Part shown: positions 36,836 through 46,431 of the stretch, piece after piece | How positions within the stretch are numbered: the first letter of the stretch is position 1 | How the letters are laid out: the number at the start of each line of letters is the position of its first letter | Origin: JAJDTQ01 sp963422385 | GTDB lineage: Bacteria; Desulfobacterota; Binatia; UBA9968; JAJDTQ01 | Assembly (NCBI GenBank): GCA_963422385.1 | Contig: OY729432.1 | Span: 620,001-684,000, forward strand | DNA length: 64,000 nucleotides | Direction: 5' to 3' | Translations under genes and position numbers: made by a program | The notes under the pieces: generated by a model | The model's input: the letters and a program-made list of their open reading frames with translations, nothing else | Databases searched by the model: none | Told to the model about the DNA's origin: nothing

Positions 36836-37558
36836 TCATCCGCGAACCCGTCCCGCGCAGTCCACCTCGACCCACTCCTCCTCGGGAATGGCGTAGGAAT
36901 GGGTCCCGGCGATCAATCCCGCGCGATTCAGGTTGCTGGGGCATATGGCGCGCTCGTCGATGTCCTTCTCCGCCAGCCTGGCGTCCATGATGTCCTGACT
37001 GCGGTCCGAATGGCCCAGCCCCATGGCGTGACCGATCTCGTGGGCCGTCATGTTCTGGGCCTCTACGGCGCCCACCCCCCTGAGTCCGAGATAGACGTAG
37101 GCCTTGCGGATGCCTTCCTGTCCGTTGCGGCACTTCACCTTGGTGGCGCCCACGATCCCGGGCAACACATCGTCGAACAACTCGATGGTGATATCGGCGC
37201 CTTCGTGGGCCGTTTCGTGCATGGCGTAGAACGGCTGCACCTGGTTCCATCGCAAGACGCCGCGACGCACGGCCAGGGCCGACTCCAGAGGCACGCCGAC
37301 CCAGTTGTTGACCTTGAACGTCACCACCTCCCGATCCACGACGTTCCACCGGGCCACGGCTCCGTCTTCGCACGTCATCCGCTGGATATGGACCATGCGC
37401 CCGGCGTCAGGGCGGCTCCGGGCGTCGCCGTCATGCCTGCAAGGAACGCCCGGGCCCGCACCGACACCGTCCGTGCAAGCCTCACCATTCGAGTGAAACA
37501 AGGGCAGGGAAAAGGCCAGAGCCAGAAGGACAGGCATTGCCTGATTGGCCGTGATCAT
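36836..37558 (-). CDS. Secreted matrixin-like zinc metalloprotease
   Basis: 240 residues. The first 27 residues form a signal peptide-like segment (VLLALAFSLPLFHSNGEA). The zinc-binding motif HEIGHAMGLGHSD near residue 170 is the H-E-x-x-H-x-x-G-x-x-H of metzincins, and IMDARL a few residues later fits the Met-turn. VTFKVNNWVGVPLESALAVR and ALAVRRGVLRWNQVQPF upstream resemble matrixin beta-sheets. It should act outside the cytoplasm as an endopeptidase or be a self-contained exported protease. Cysteines near the N-terminus (EACTDG, VPCRHDG) suggest disulfides. It is a single gene, 58 bp upstream of otsB. Confidence 0.75.
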   Translation of the reverse strand: MITANQAMPVLLALAFSLPLFHSNGEACTDGVGAGPGVPCRHDGDARSRPDAGRMVHIQRMTCEDGAVARWNVVDREVVTFKVNNWVGVPLESALAVRRGVLRWNQVQPFYAMHETAHEGADITIELFDDVLPGIVGATKVKCRNGQEGIRKAYVYLGLRGVGAVEAQNMTAHEIGHAMGLGHSDRSQDIMDARLAEKDIDERAICPSNLNRAGLIAGTHSYAIPEEEWVEVDCAGRVRG

Positions 37559-37681
37559 GCTGCGCCGGTGGTGTCGTCCGCTGCCGGAAACCCTTGGGCG
37601 CGATGAACCGTTTCACCGCAAAACCGCGCTTATACAACGTGAGGCCGTTGTCCGCAACCTGTACGGCGCAAGCCCAAACCG

Positions 37682-37703
37682 GGAGGGCGCCGAAGCGCCC
37701 TCC
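37682..37703 (-). terminator. Hairpin terminator downstream of phoX
   Basis: GGAGGGCGC and GCGCCCTCC form a 9-bp stem. On the minus strand the loop is TTCG closed by C and G, the extra-stable tetraloop. It lies 58 bp after the ancestral phoX stop. The following T-run is short. Confidence 0.55.
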
Positions 37704-37760
37704 TGGTCGTGTCCCGTGCGATTGGTTCGCATGCCCGGTGCACAGGATCTTCGGGACGGT

Positions 37761-39479
37761 TCAGCCGATGAAGCCCCCGTCATCGCGCGTTACCGCGATC
37801 ACGGCCGAGCGGGGGACGGTGTCGCCGCCGTCGGGGAAGTGGCTGTCACCCTTCTCGCCCGGATGCTGGATGCCTGCGAACAGGGTCCTTCCGTCCGTGC
37901 TTCAGGCGATGCCGGTGACTTCGCACTGCCTCGGGCCCACCAGGAAGCGGCGGATTTCACCCGTCACCGGGTCGTCCACCAGCATCTGGTTGTTGCCCTG
38001 GCCGGCGAAGCCCTTGGTGTTGGAATACTGGCCGTCGGTCTGGATCCACAACATGCCGTTGCGGTCGAAGGCGATGCCGTCAGGGGAGTTGAACATGTTG
38101 TCCGGAGTGATGTTCTTCGAGCCGGCGTTGGCGTCGCCGTGGACAGTCGGGTTGCCCGCTACAACGTAGAGATCCCAGGCGAAGCCCGTGGCCAGGTGAT
38201 TGCCGCCATCCGGCCTCCAGCGCACGATCTGGCCGTACAGGTTGGCGGCACGAGGGTTGGGCCCGCCCACCGGAGTCGCGTCGCCGCCCTTGTTGGGCTT
38301 CTTGCCGCGGTTCTTGTTGTTGGTGAGGGTGCAGTAGACCTCGGCCTTTCGCGGATTCGCCGCCACCCATTCCGGGCGGTCCATGGTAGTGGCCTTCACC
38401 GCCGAGGCGGCGATGCGCGTGTGAACGCAGGCCTCCGCCATGGAGGCCATTCCCGTGGACTCGGGGGTCAATTCCAGCCACTCGCCCCGGCCGAGGGCGG
38501 TGCGCTTCTTCGGAGGCGACTTCGGATCCAGGGGATCGATCTCGACGATGTAGCCGGCGCGATTCGGCTCGTGGGGGTGCCTGGCGATGTCGAACCATTC
38601 GTCGGTGGTGGCCCAGGCGTAACCCCGGTCCCTGGTCCCCACGCCGTACCGCTTGAACTCGGGGCCCACCTCGATGCCCGGATCGCTGGACGAGAAGTAG
38701 CCGTGGAAGTTCTCCTCACACGCGAGGTAGGTGCCCCAGGGGGTGCGGCCGTTGCCGCAATTGTTCCAGGTGCCGAGGCTGCGGCCGCCCGCGGGGTCGG
38801 CGGCGGTTTCGACGAGATCGTGACCGAGGGCCGGTCCGGTGATGTCCATCGGGGTATCCGGCGTAATCCGCCGATTGTATGGCGAGTCCTTGACGACGGA
38901 CCACTTGCCGTCCTTGCGGGCGATCTCCAGCACCGACACGCCGTGGCCGGCCTTGCCCCTGCGCACGTCATCGGCGTTTTGCGGCTTGCCGGAACCCTCG
39001 CCGCCGAAGATGACGCCGAGGTTCACGAACTCGTTGTTGACCGCGAGGACGTTGCGGCCGCGGTGGTTGAACAAGGCCATGCCGTCGTTGTTGTCGCCGA
39101 AGGCCAGCTCCTGGCTGGCGCCGCTGCCGCGGGCCTTCGGGTCGAACTCCATGGACCGCGACCACAGGGGATTTCCCCACTTGGCCACGACGTGCCAACC
39201 GTACCCCTTGGGAACAGTGACGGTGTCGAGGCCGTTGGCGGCCACTGCCTCGAAGCCGAACCGGCTGATGCCGGCAAGAGCCGAAAGAGGCTTGAGCACT
39301 CCGGTGCTCATGACGAACGCGGAGGCGGCGAAAGCGGCGCTGCCGCTCAGGAAACCGCGCCGTGAGAGGACCTTCCCGGCCAGCCTGCCGAAGTCGGTCT
39401 CGACTGGACGCGAATCGTGGACATCATCGAGCTCGTCGGATGTGAACTCGTGCCTTGCGGCGGTGCGTGTGTCAGGCAT
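37761..39479 (-). pseudogene. phoX: PhoX-type alkaline phosphatase interrupted by a late in-frame TGA
   Basis: The ATG at 39479 has AAGGAGGAGAA upstream. A twin-arginine motif, LSRRGFLSGSAAFAASAF, directs Tat export. The body follows the PhoX (DUF839) family: NNEFVNLGVIFGGEGSGKPQ, GTWNNCGNGRTPWGTYLACE and FAWDLYVVAGNPTVHGDANA. After 525 residues, in RRFLVGPRQCEVTGIA, a TGA (37902-37904) occurs. The same frame then continues for 46 codons as STDGRTLFAGIQHPGEKGDS and PRSAVIAVTRDDGGFIG, exactly the family's C-terminus. So it is a single nonsense change (Trp in relatives, as I recall). The truncated product lacks the conserved end but could partly fold; read-through would restore it. Role: phosphate scavenging from phosphoesters. 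Confidence 0.8.
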
Positions 39480-39749
39480 TTCTCCTCCTTTGTGGTGCGA
39501 CTTCGAGTCACTCGATCTGTGCATGAAGGATCGGAGCGGTGACAAACGACCTGCTTCCCGTGGCCCCGGAACCGGTGATGCCGCCTACCGTAACCAGGGG
39601 TTGTTACGTCTGCGTTAGCGAATCTTGAAACGTGCATGAAACTGGGTCGCGGCGGGTCGGAGAATGCACCCTGGCTTCCTGTCCGATTCTCGGGACCGCC
39701 TCGACATGCACCAACGTGCGGTCATGCCTGCCTCTCCACGCAACCCTTG

Positions 39750-40455
39750 CAAGTCGGTGCCTGCAATGCTGTAGTCACGATGAACCAAGGCATTGCCCAC
39801 GGCCTCCCGAACGACTGCTTCGGGATAGTCCCGGCGGTCGATCCGACGCGCCCCGCCGATGCCGTCGCGAAGTCCATGTCTTGGAGCCATCTCCGCCATT
39901 CCTCGGCATCTCCCTCGGGCGGAACGTCGCCTCCCAGGATGCGGACGAAATAGTCATGCAAGCGTCGGCGGTCGAGAGCCTCCATGGTGGTTCCAGGAAC
40001 TGGTTTCAGGCCAAAACGAAGTTGTCCGGACTGTTGATGGAGACGTTCCTCTTCTTCACGCGTTGCGTCGCGGGTTGTCGTCCCGACCCGCATCTTGGTG
40101 ACCCATAACGAGCGGCGCTTCGCCTTGTAGGGCTTATCCGGCGCGTTCGCGGGAGCGACACGATGCCAACCACCTTATCCCCATCCCAGCCAATCGTCTC
40201 CCAGTACGGAATCGTAGCCGGTTGAAGGTGTGTGCGGGCCGTATCCATTACCCACTCCTCAGCCTTCGCCGGATGCCAAGTGAGGCCGGTGACGGTTTGG
40301 TCGTCTTCGACACCGAGAAGAATACGGCCGCCTTCCAGGTTCAGGAGGGCCGCTACCTCTCCGGCCAACTTCTCCGAAGCGATATCGTCGCGCTTGAACT
40401 CGACGCCCGAGCTTTCACCATTACGGATAAGCTCGATCAATTCGGCCTTATTCAT
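39750..40455 (-). pseudogene. AlbA_2/HATPase-type (RecG-like) putative DNA-binding protein, broken
   Basis: It starts at the ATG at 40455: MNKAELIELIRNGESSGVEF then KRDDIASEKLAGEVAALLNL, the AlbA_2 (Schlafen-like) domain. Near 40100 the frame changes and the match continues as MRVGTTTRDATREEEERLHQ, LRFGLKPVPGTTMEALDRRR and DYFVRILGGDVPPEGDAEEW. A further jump leads directly to ARRIDRRDYPEAVVREAVGN and ALVHRDYSIAGTDL, a histidine-kinase-type ATPase segment that normally lies far downstream. So there is at least one internal deletion plus frameshifts. The AlbA_2 start is in frame with the preceding ATPase remnant with no stop in between. Confidence 0.7.
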
Positions 40456-40467
40456 CGGAAGCTCTCG

Positions 40468-42367
40468 GAATCCATACTTCAGCCGCCTCGTCTCGAAGGC
40501 GTCCTTCCCGCCTTCCAGAATCTCCTCGACGAGTTCTCGTACCGATTGTGTGTCGATGGAACCCATATGCTCCAGAGCAATACGCGCCTTTCCCCCATTC
40601 GCTCCACCTGCCGCGGTGAGCCCCAGGATAAGCTCAGCGTCGCCGAGCACCGGGATGTTGGCGTTGTGGGTCGAGAAAATGAACTGTCGACGGCACTTCT
40701 CCTCGCGCATCCTGGGGATCAAGCCCTCGGTGATGAAGCGGTTGTCCAGGTCGTCCTCCGGCTGATCCACGATCAAGGGAGCTTCGGATTCCAGCAGCAG
40801 GAGCAGCAGCACGGCGGTGGCCTTCTGGCCTGTCGAGAGGTCTTCGAGCACCTGCCATGACGGCGGCTCACCGGCAGGCGCCGTATTGAGCCGGATTATG
40901 GTCGTGGGAGGCAATTCCAACTCCTCGATCCGCATCAGAGCCTCGGTCGGCGCTTTGGCGAGGTGTTCTGCCTGAGCGCGTGGTTTTCCAAGCGCCGCAG
41001 CAGGGATTCTCGCTCCCGCAGCGGGCGAAGGCCCTCGACCTCGCGCCGCAGGCGGATGAACTCCTCGCCATCCACCGACGACTTCTGGAGATCACGCAGG
41101 ATTTTCTCGTAGGCTTTCCGGACTTCGCGCTTGCGCTCGTTCCAACGGGAGCGGACCTCGGCAATCCTCTCGTCAGTTTGCGCGAGGCATTTCTCGAACC
41201 TGAGCGCCAACTCTTCAATGTCGCGGCTCAAGCGTTCAAGGATGCCGTCTGCTTCCGCGATAATCTCCTTACCCGGCAAACCCTCCAGCGCTTTGGGCGA
41301 CAAGAACACGCGGTCGATGGGTGTCTCTTGGCGGAGCCTCTCCAGGCATTCGCGCAACGGCTCCAGACGCTCGGAAATCGGATCGAGTACCCGCTCTTCC
41401 CGAACGATAAGGCTTCGCTCACGCAGACGGTCTTCGAGTCCGGCTTCCCGAAAGCGATCCAGAGTCTCCTCCAGACCCGGAAGAGTGGCCAGACGCTCCT
41501 CGATCTGCCCGCGCTCGGCGCGCACGTCCAGAATCGACCGTCTCGTCTTTTCCAGATCTCGACGGACATCAGCCTTGCGTCTGGTCAGAGACGGATCGCG
41601 CTCGACGAAACGGTCGAGAAGGCGGGCAAGCTTCTCGCTGTTCCTGGTGAGCCCGGATATTTCGTGCTGCCCATACACCTCGACGCCGGGGAGGATCTCG
41701 GCCGGGAGGGGGCTTGATACTTGTCCGGTCTCGTCGCGAACCACCGGCGGGTTCGGTACGGTGCGCTCGATCCGGTATTGGCGCTTTGCCGGACGATGGC
41801 AACGCGCGAGAAGCGAGACCTTCGTCCCGCTCCGGAGCACTTGGCCGACAATTCCCTTGTGGGCCTTTTGTGCCTCCTCTCCAATGGGGTCCAGGCCCAG
41901 CACGTAGCGCAGGCAAGTGAGTCACTTGACAGGTCTGAGGAAGGCGCCGTATCGCGAATTCCAAACGCGCCGAGGAAACGCCCGAGTTGCCTCTCGGCAG
42001 TATCCGGCGGGTAGATGCAAAGAACATGAATGCCTTCGGAGGAGGAAAGCTCGAAGCCGGGGAATACCGTGATGCCACGGCCCTCCGCGGCGTCTCGGAA
42101 CGCTGACACTTCGCTCACGTCGTTGTGATCGGTAATGGCGAGCACCGAGACCCCGATTTCGGCGGCCTTTGCGACGATGGCCTCGGCATGAGACCCGGCG
42201 TCGCCTTCGGCTTCTTGACCGCGGAATGTGCCACCGTAGCGGTGTGGGTTTACCTGGAGCGCGCATCTATGGAACGCTGAGCCAGAGGATAACCCAAGCG
42301 CTCCATCAATGGGATCGACTGGATTCATTCCTCGATGTAGCTGTGCCATGGCTACGTACTTCTCCAT
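40468..42367 (-). pseudogene. PHP-SMC ATPase (TrlF-like), several internal deletions
   Basis: From about 42367 the frame gives a PHP-like phosphoesterase start: SAFHRCALQVNPHRY, EIGVSVLAITDHNDVSEVSA and GITVFPGFELSSSEGIHVLC. The frame then breaks near 41930, exactly where Walker A should be; the next segment, RYVLGLDPIGEEAQKAHKGI, belongs just after it. A long coiled coil follows (ADVRRDLEKTRRSILDVRAE and similar), ending at LLRRLENHAL. Another loss of perhaps 150 residues precedes MRIEELELPPTTIIRLNTAP, VLEDLSTGQKATAVLLLLLL, APLIVDQPEDDLDNRF (Walker B) and FIFSTHNANIPVLGDAELIL. The end, ETRRLKYGF, is the usual C-terminus but lacks a stop. Relatives are annotated as TrlF-family ATPases and often sit in defence contexts. 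Confidence 0.7.
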
Positions 42368-42559
42368 CCCTTTCTTACCGTTCGTACCAACCCGACGGGA
42401 CAATCCTCTCCTGCACGTCTGCGGATCCGAACTCTGGCCGACAAGCCGTGCGGTCCAGACACTCGGCCCGTCGAGGCGAATGGTTTCCACTCGCCTCGGC
42501 TCGCCAAAAAGCGGGCCGGTCAGGACCCGTCCTTCCCGGATGACGGTTTCGATGCTCAA
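42368..42559 (-). pseudogene. N-terminal stub of a helicase-type gene
   Basis: A 64-residue piece beginning MSIETVIREGRVLTGPLFGE and PRRVETIRLDGPSVWTARLV resembles the start of large SNF2/DEAD-type helicases found in defence islands (a T-G-P-L-F-x-E-P-x-R-V-E-T signature, as I recall). Nothing of the helicase core follows; the frame runs into the PHP-SMC remnant. It is therefore probably the 5' stub of a deleted gene. The plus-strand gap 42560-42824 upstream of the amidohydrolase shows no feature. Confidence 0.4.
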
Positions 42560-42824
42560 CGGGTCTGCCTCGGTGAACGCGCGACGCAGGACTCATCTGA
42601 TCGTGAAATGTACCGACATCGTTGGCATTACGAGACCCACGACAGCATTTGGCAATTGCCTGGAACCGGCCCCGAACGATCATCCGGGCAGACCATCCAT
42701 CCTATCCTCTCGGGGAAATTGCCGCGGCCCGCGATTGTTGCTAGGGTACAGGGGAAATCGTCATTTCAGCCTGGAGAACACCGGTTGGGCGCGGGCCGGC
42801 GGGGTCAGGCGCAGGAGGTTTGTC

Positions 42825-43889
42825 ATGTCCGTGATCGATGCCGATACCCATGTCGACGAGTCCGAATCCACTTGGGCCGCGTTGGAGGGGACCCCCTACT
42901 CGAAGTACATTCCGGTGACGGTTACCATCTCGCCCGAAGAGGCCGAGCGCGCAGGCTTCAACACCACCACCCGCCGCAGTTGGGTGGTCGAGGGCAGGCT
43001 CCAGAACCGCGCGGTCCGGGACGAGATCAACCATCCGCCGCGGGTGCGGCGGGAGCTCGATGACGTGGAAGGCCGGCTCGCCCACATGGACGAGATGGGC
43101 GTGGATATTCAGGTTATCTTCCCGACTTTCTTCATTCGTCACAACACGAAGAACGCCGAAGCCGAATGGGCGCTGACCACCACCTACAACCGCTGGCTGG
43201 CCGAGAAGTGCGAGCCCACCAACGGGCGCTTGCAGTGGGCCGCGGTGCTGCCGTGGCTGAATCCGGAGGCTGCCGTCGAGGAGTTGCGGTGGGCCAGGGA
43301 GCACGGCGCCTGCGGCATCTTCAAGCGCGGCTTCGACATCGACCGGAAGGTCACCGACCCGCATTTCTTTCCGGTGTACGAGGAGGCCAGCCGCCTGGAC
43401 ATGCCCGTGTGCATCCACACCGGCCATCCGCTGCCGGCCCGCGAGTGGGACCGGGGCTTCCCCATCATGTACGCCTTCGCCGAGATGGTGACCTCCAAGG
43501 TGCCGGAGATGTTTCCGAACCTGCGTTTCGGATTCATTGAGTCCGGGGCGTCGTGGATCCCCTACGTCATGTCGCAACTTGGAGCGACGAAGCGTGCCGA
43601 GTTGCGTGGCAAACAGGACAGGGTACCACACCTGTTCGACCTGGACCCCGAGATCTTTCGCAAGAACCGGGCCTTCATCACCATCGACCCCATTGACGAC
43701 GTGGAGTCGATCCTGAAGTTCCACACCGAAGACAACCTGATGATCGGCACCGACTACAGCCACACCGACATCTCCGCCAACCTGAGCGGGATCAACGAGG
43801 TACGCAACTGGGTGGACGAAGGCCGGATCAACAACGAGCAGGGCGAGAAGATCCTCAACACCAACTCCCGGGAGTTCTACGGACTGTAG
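42825..43889 (+). CDS. Amidohydrolase (amidohydrolase_2, PF04909 type)
   Basis: 354 residues. VIDADTHVDESESTWAALEG provides the first metal-binding D-x-H; FPVYEEASRLDMPVCIHTGH supplies a later His; LRFGFIESGASWIPYVMSQL and NLMIGTDYSHTDISANLSGI complete the TIM-barrel pattern. Proteins of this type hydrolyse amides or decarboxylate aromatic acids (ACMSD-like). AGGAGG lies 7 bp ahead of the ATG at 42825, which decided the start. It is convergent with the molybdopterin dehydrogenase gene, only 10 bp away. Confidence 0.85.
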   Translation: MSVIDADTHVDESESTWAALEGTPYSKYIPVTVTISPEEAERAGFNTTTRRSWVVEGRLQNRAVRDEINHPPRVRRELDDVEGRLAHMDEMGVDIQVIFPTFFIRHNTKNAEAEWALTTTYNRWLAEKCEPTNGRLQWAAVLPWLNPEAAVEELRWAREHGACGIFKRGFDIDRKVTDPHFFPVYEEASRLDMPVCIHTGHPLPAREWDRGFPIMYAFAEMVTSKVPEMFPNLRFGFIESGASWIPYVMSQLGATKRAELRGKQDRVPHLFDLDPEIFRKNRAFITIDPIDDVESILKFHTEDNLMIGTDYSHTDISANLSGINEVRNWVDEGRINNEQGEKILNTNSREFYGL

Positions 43890-43899
43890 CCGCGGCCGC

Positions 43900-46107
43900 T
43901 TACACGTTTCGGCGCATGGCGCGCCAGACCCTTTCCGGGGTCAACGGAAGGTCCTTGACGCGAGCGCCGGTGCAGCGGAACACCGCGTTGGCCACGGCGG
44001 GCGCAACCGGAATGATGCCGCCCTCTCCCATGCCCTTGGCGCCGTAGGGGCCGGGGCCGTCACCGTTCTCCACCAGTATCGATTCGAAGGTCGCCGGCAG
44101 GTTCTCGAAGCCCGGCACGCGGTAGTCCACGAGGCTGGGATTGAGGATCTGGCCGTCGCCGTAGACGATGGATTCCAACAGCGTGTGGCCGATGCCCATC
44201 ATGGCGGCGCCCTCGTCCTGGCCTTCACACTGGAGCGGGTTCAGGGCCCTGCCCACGTCGGCGGCCATGACGTAGCGCTTGAGCCGGATCTCGCCCGTGT
44301 CCCGGTCCACGTCGAGCTCGACGCCGGCGATGCCGATCTCCCAGAAAAGCGGGTTGGAGGGAGTCGTGGCCATGCCACTGTGGGCGTAGCCCCGGCCCAC
44401 GATCTCGCCGCCCTGCATGGCGAAATGGGTGCGGATGAGCTCCCCGTAGGAGACGCTCTGTCCGCCCGCCCTGGCCTCGCCGTCCGCCAGCTCGATGGCC
44501 TCCCGCGGCGCCTCGAAATGCTCCATGGCCAGTTCGAGGATCTGCTCGCGGGCGTCCGCCGCGGCCAACTGCGTGGCCTTGCCCATCACCGTGGTGGAGC
44601 GGCTTGACCCGGTGGAACGGTCGTAGGGCGTGTAGGCCGTGTCCGGCGGGCGCACCCGGACCTGTTCCAAAGGGACGCACAGCTCCTCGGACACGATCTG
44701 GCTCATGACCGTGCGTGACCCCTGGCCGATCTCGGAGGTGCCGATGAGCAGCACCACGCTGCCGTCGGAGAGGGCGTGCACGGTGGAGGTGGACGCCAGC
44801 GGAGCTCCGGGGTCGGTGACTCCGAACGCCAACCCCCTGCCCTCTCCGGAGGGGGCTACGGTTCCGTCCCATCCTATCCGCTCGGTGACCCGGCGCAGCC
44901 CTTCCCGGAGATCGGCGTCCAGGGGCTTGCCGCCGGGCTTCAGCTCCTCGCCCCGGTGCAGCAAGTTCTTCAGGCGGAAGGCCAAGGGGTCCAGCCCGAG
45001 CCGATCAGCGAGGATGTCCATCTGCGACTCGTTGGCCCAGGCGGTCTGCGGGCCGCCGATGGAGCGGAACGAGGCCGCGGACACGGTGTTGGTGTAGACG
45101 CAGTGGGACTCGACCCGGATGTGGGGGATCCGGTACGGCCCCAGGATGCGCGTGAGGGTGCGGCTCGTGACCACCGGCCCGAGCTCGGCGAAGGCGCCGG
45201 TGTTGAGGAAGACCTCCGCCTGCTTCGCCACCAGGGTGCCGTCCCGCCTGGCCCCGGTGCGGACGCGGCACAGGGCCGAATGGCGCCGCACGGTCATCAT
45301 CGCCTCGGAAACGTTCTGGGCCACCCGCACCGGCCGGCCGCATTTCTTCGCCAGCGCCACCGCCAGGGGTTCGATCTTGGCCCCGGACTTGCTGCCGTAG
45401 GCGCCGCCCACGTAGGGGATGATGACCCGCACGCTCGACAGCGGAAGGCCGAAGATGTGGGCCAGCTCGAGCTGCACGCCGAAGGGGTGGGCCGTGGAAC
45501 TCCAGACAGTCAAGCCGTCGGGATCGACTTTGGCAATGGCCACGTGGGGCTCCATGGCGTAGTGATACACCATGGGGAAGGTGAAGGTGTCTTCTAACAC
45601 CGTATCGGCCTCGGCGAAGCCGGCCGCGACGTCGCCCTTCTCGAGCCGGTCGCTGAAGCAGATGTTGCCGGGGGCCGACTCGTGGAGTTGCGGGGCGCCG
45701 TTAGCGATGGCCTCCTCGATGGTGACCACCGCAGGCAGGGGCTCGTACTCCACCGCCACCGCCCGAAGCCCGTCTTCCGCCGCCCCCTCGTCATCCGCCG
45801 CCACCGCGGCCACCGGCTGGCCGGCAAAGAGAGCACGGTCCAGCGCGACGATGGGATGATCCTTGATCCTGCCGCTGAAATACGGGTTTTGGTGACGGAA
45901 GTCCTCGCGCGTCAGCACGGAGCGGACGCCGGGGATTCGCTCCGCAGCGCGCGTGTCGATGGAGACGATGCGGGCATGAGCGTGAGGGCTCCGCAGGATC
46001 TTGCCGCAGAGCATGCCCGGCAGCGTGATGTCCGAAACGTACTCGGCCTGCCCAGTGACCTTGGCGACGCCGTCCACCCGCGCGGCCGCGGTGCCGATGA
46101 TCTTCAT
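43900..46107 (-). CDS. Molybdopterin-binding subunit of a xanthine dehydrogenase-family enzyme
   Basis: 735 residues, close to full family length. The N-terminal a/b hammerhead has RVDGVAKVTGQAEYVSDITL and KILRSPHAHARIVSIDTRAA. Cofactor-binding parts include YVGGAYGSKSGAKIEPLAVA and SFRSIGGPQTAWANESQMDI; EIGQGSRTVMSQIVSEEL and GAKGMGEGGIIPVAPAVANA carry the Q and the catalytic Glu region. It should oxidise purines, aldehydes or aromatic N-heterocycles, together with FAD and 2Fe-2S subunits. Only a stub of an FAD subunit gene is adjacent (46130-46357), and no 2Fe-2S gene is nearby, so the complex may be incomplete or use partners encoded elsewhere. Confidence 0.88.
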   Translation of the reverse strand: MKIIGTAAARVDGVAKVTGQAEYVSDITLPGMLCGKILRSPHAHARIVSIDTRAAERIPGVRSVLTREDFRHQNPYFSGRIKDHPIVALDRALFAGQPVAAVAADDEGAAEDGLRAVAVEYEPLPAVVTIEEAIANGAPQLHESAPGNICFSDRLEKGDVAAGFAEADTVLEDTFTFPMVYHYAMEPHVAIAKVDPDGLTVWSSTAHPFGVQLELAHIFGLPLSSVRVIIPYVGGAYGSKSGAKIEPLAVALAKKCGRPVRVAQNVSEAMMTVRRHSALCRVRTGARRDGTLVAKQAEVFLNTGAFAELGPVVTSRTLTRILGPYRIPHIRVESHCVYTNTVSAASFRSIGGPQTAWANESQMDILADRLGLDPLAFRLKNLLHRGEELKPGGKPLDADLREGLRRVTERIGWDGTVAPSGEGRGLAFGVTDPGAPLASTSTVHALSDGSVVLLIGTSEIGQGSRTVMSQIVSEELCVPLEQVRVRPPDTAYTPYDRSTGSSRSTTVMGKATQLAAADAREQILELAMEHFEAPREAIELADGEARAGGQSVSYGELIRTHFAMQGGEIVGRGYAHSGMATTPSNPLFWEIGIAGVELDVDRDTGEIRLKRYVMAADVGRALNPLQCEGQDEGAAMMGIGHTLLESIVYGDGQILNPSLVDYRVPGFENLPATFESILVENGDGPGPYGAKGMGEGGIIPVAPAVANAVFRCTGARVKDLPLTPERVWRAMRRNV

Positions 46108-46129
46108 GGTAGCTGCCTGTGTGAAGCGT

Positions 46130-46357
46130 TCAGAAGGTTTGTGACGCCAGCGGGTTCGAAACAGTTTGAAACCCGCCCCTACTAGGAATCGCCTGCAGAT
46201 CCACCAGATGGGAGAACCGCAGCGCCCGCTGCTTCATCAGGATCACCAGCGTCGTCCCGCCGGCGATGGGACGCGCCTCATCGCCGTGGTCCAGCAACAT
46301 GCGGCCGGCTTCGGCCACGGTGCGGGGTTTCAGAAGATCAAAAGAGGGAATGGTCAT
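46130..46357 (-). pseudogene. Truncated FAD-binding subunit of a molybdopterin dehydrogenase
   Basis: The frame begins MTIPSFDLLKPRTVAEAGRM and continues through LLDHGDEARPIAGGTTLVIL (FAD-binding P-I-A-G-G-T) and RALRFSHLVDLQAIP, the first 57 residues of a CoxM-type subunit normally about 280 long. At about 46185 the homology stops exactly at a G+C-rich palindrome, and the rest is repeat sequence read through. It lies 22 bp upstream of the large subunit, the expected operon position. The remaining 220 residues have been lost, probably by deletion at the palindrome. Confidence 0.7.
46148..46182. repeat. Palindromic repeat, family A copy 2
   Basis: AGCGGGTTCGAAAC and GTTTGAAACCCGCC with CCTACT after form an imperfect palindrome related to 12927-12955 and 61681-61706. 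It marks the truncation point of the FAD-subunit remnant. Confidence 0.6.
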
Positions 46358-46431
46358 GAGCGATCAGATGCCCGGCGAACGGTCCGCGGGCAATCGCTCG
46401 ATTTATAGCGCTTGGGATTGTCGTTGACAAA

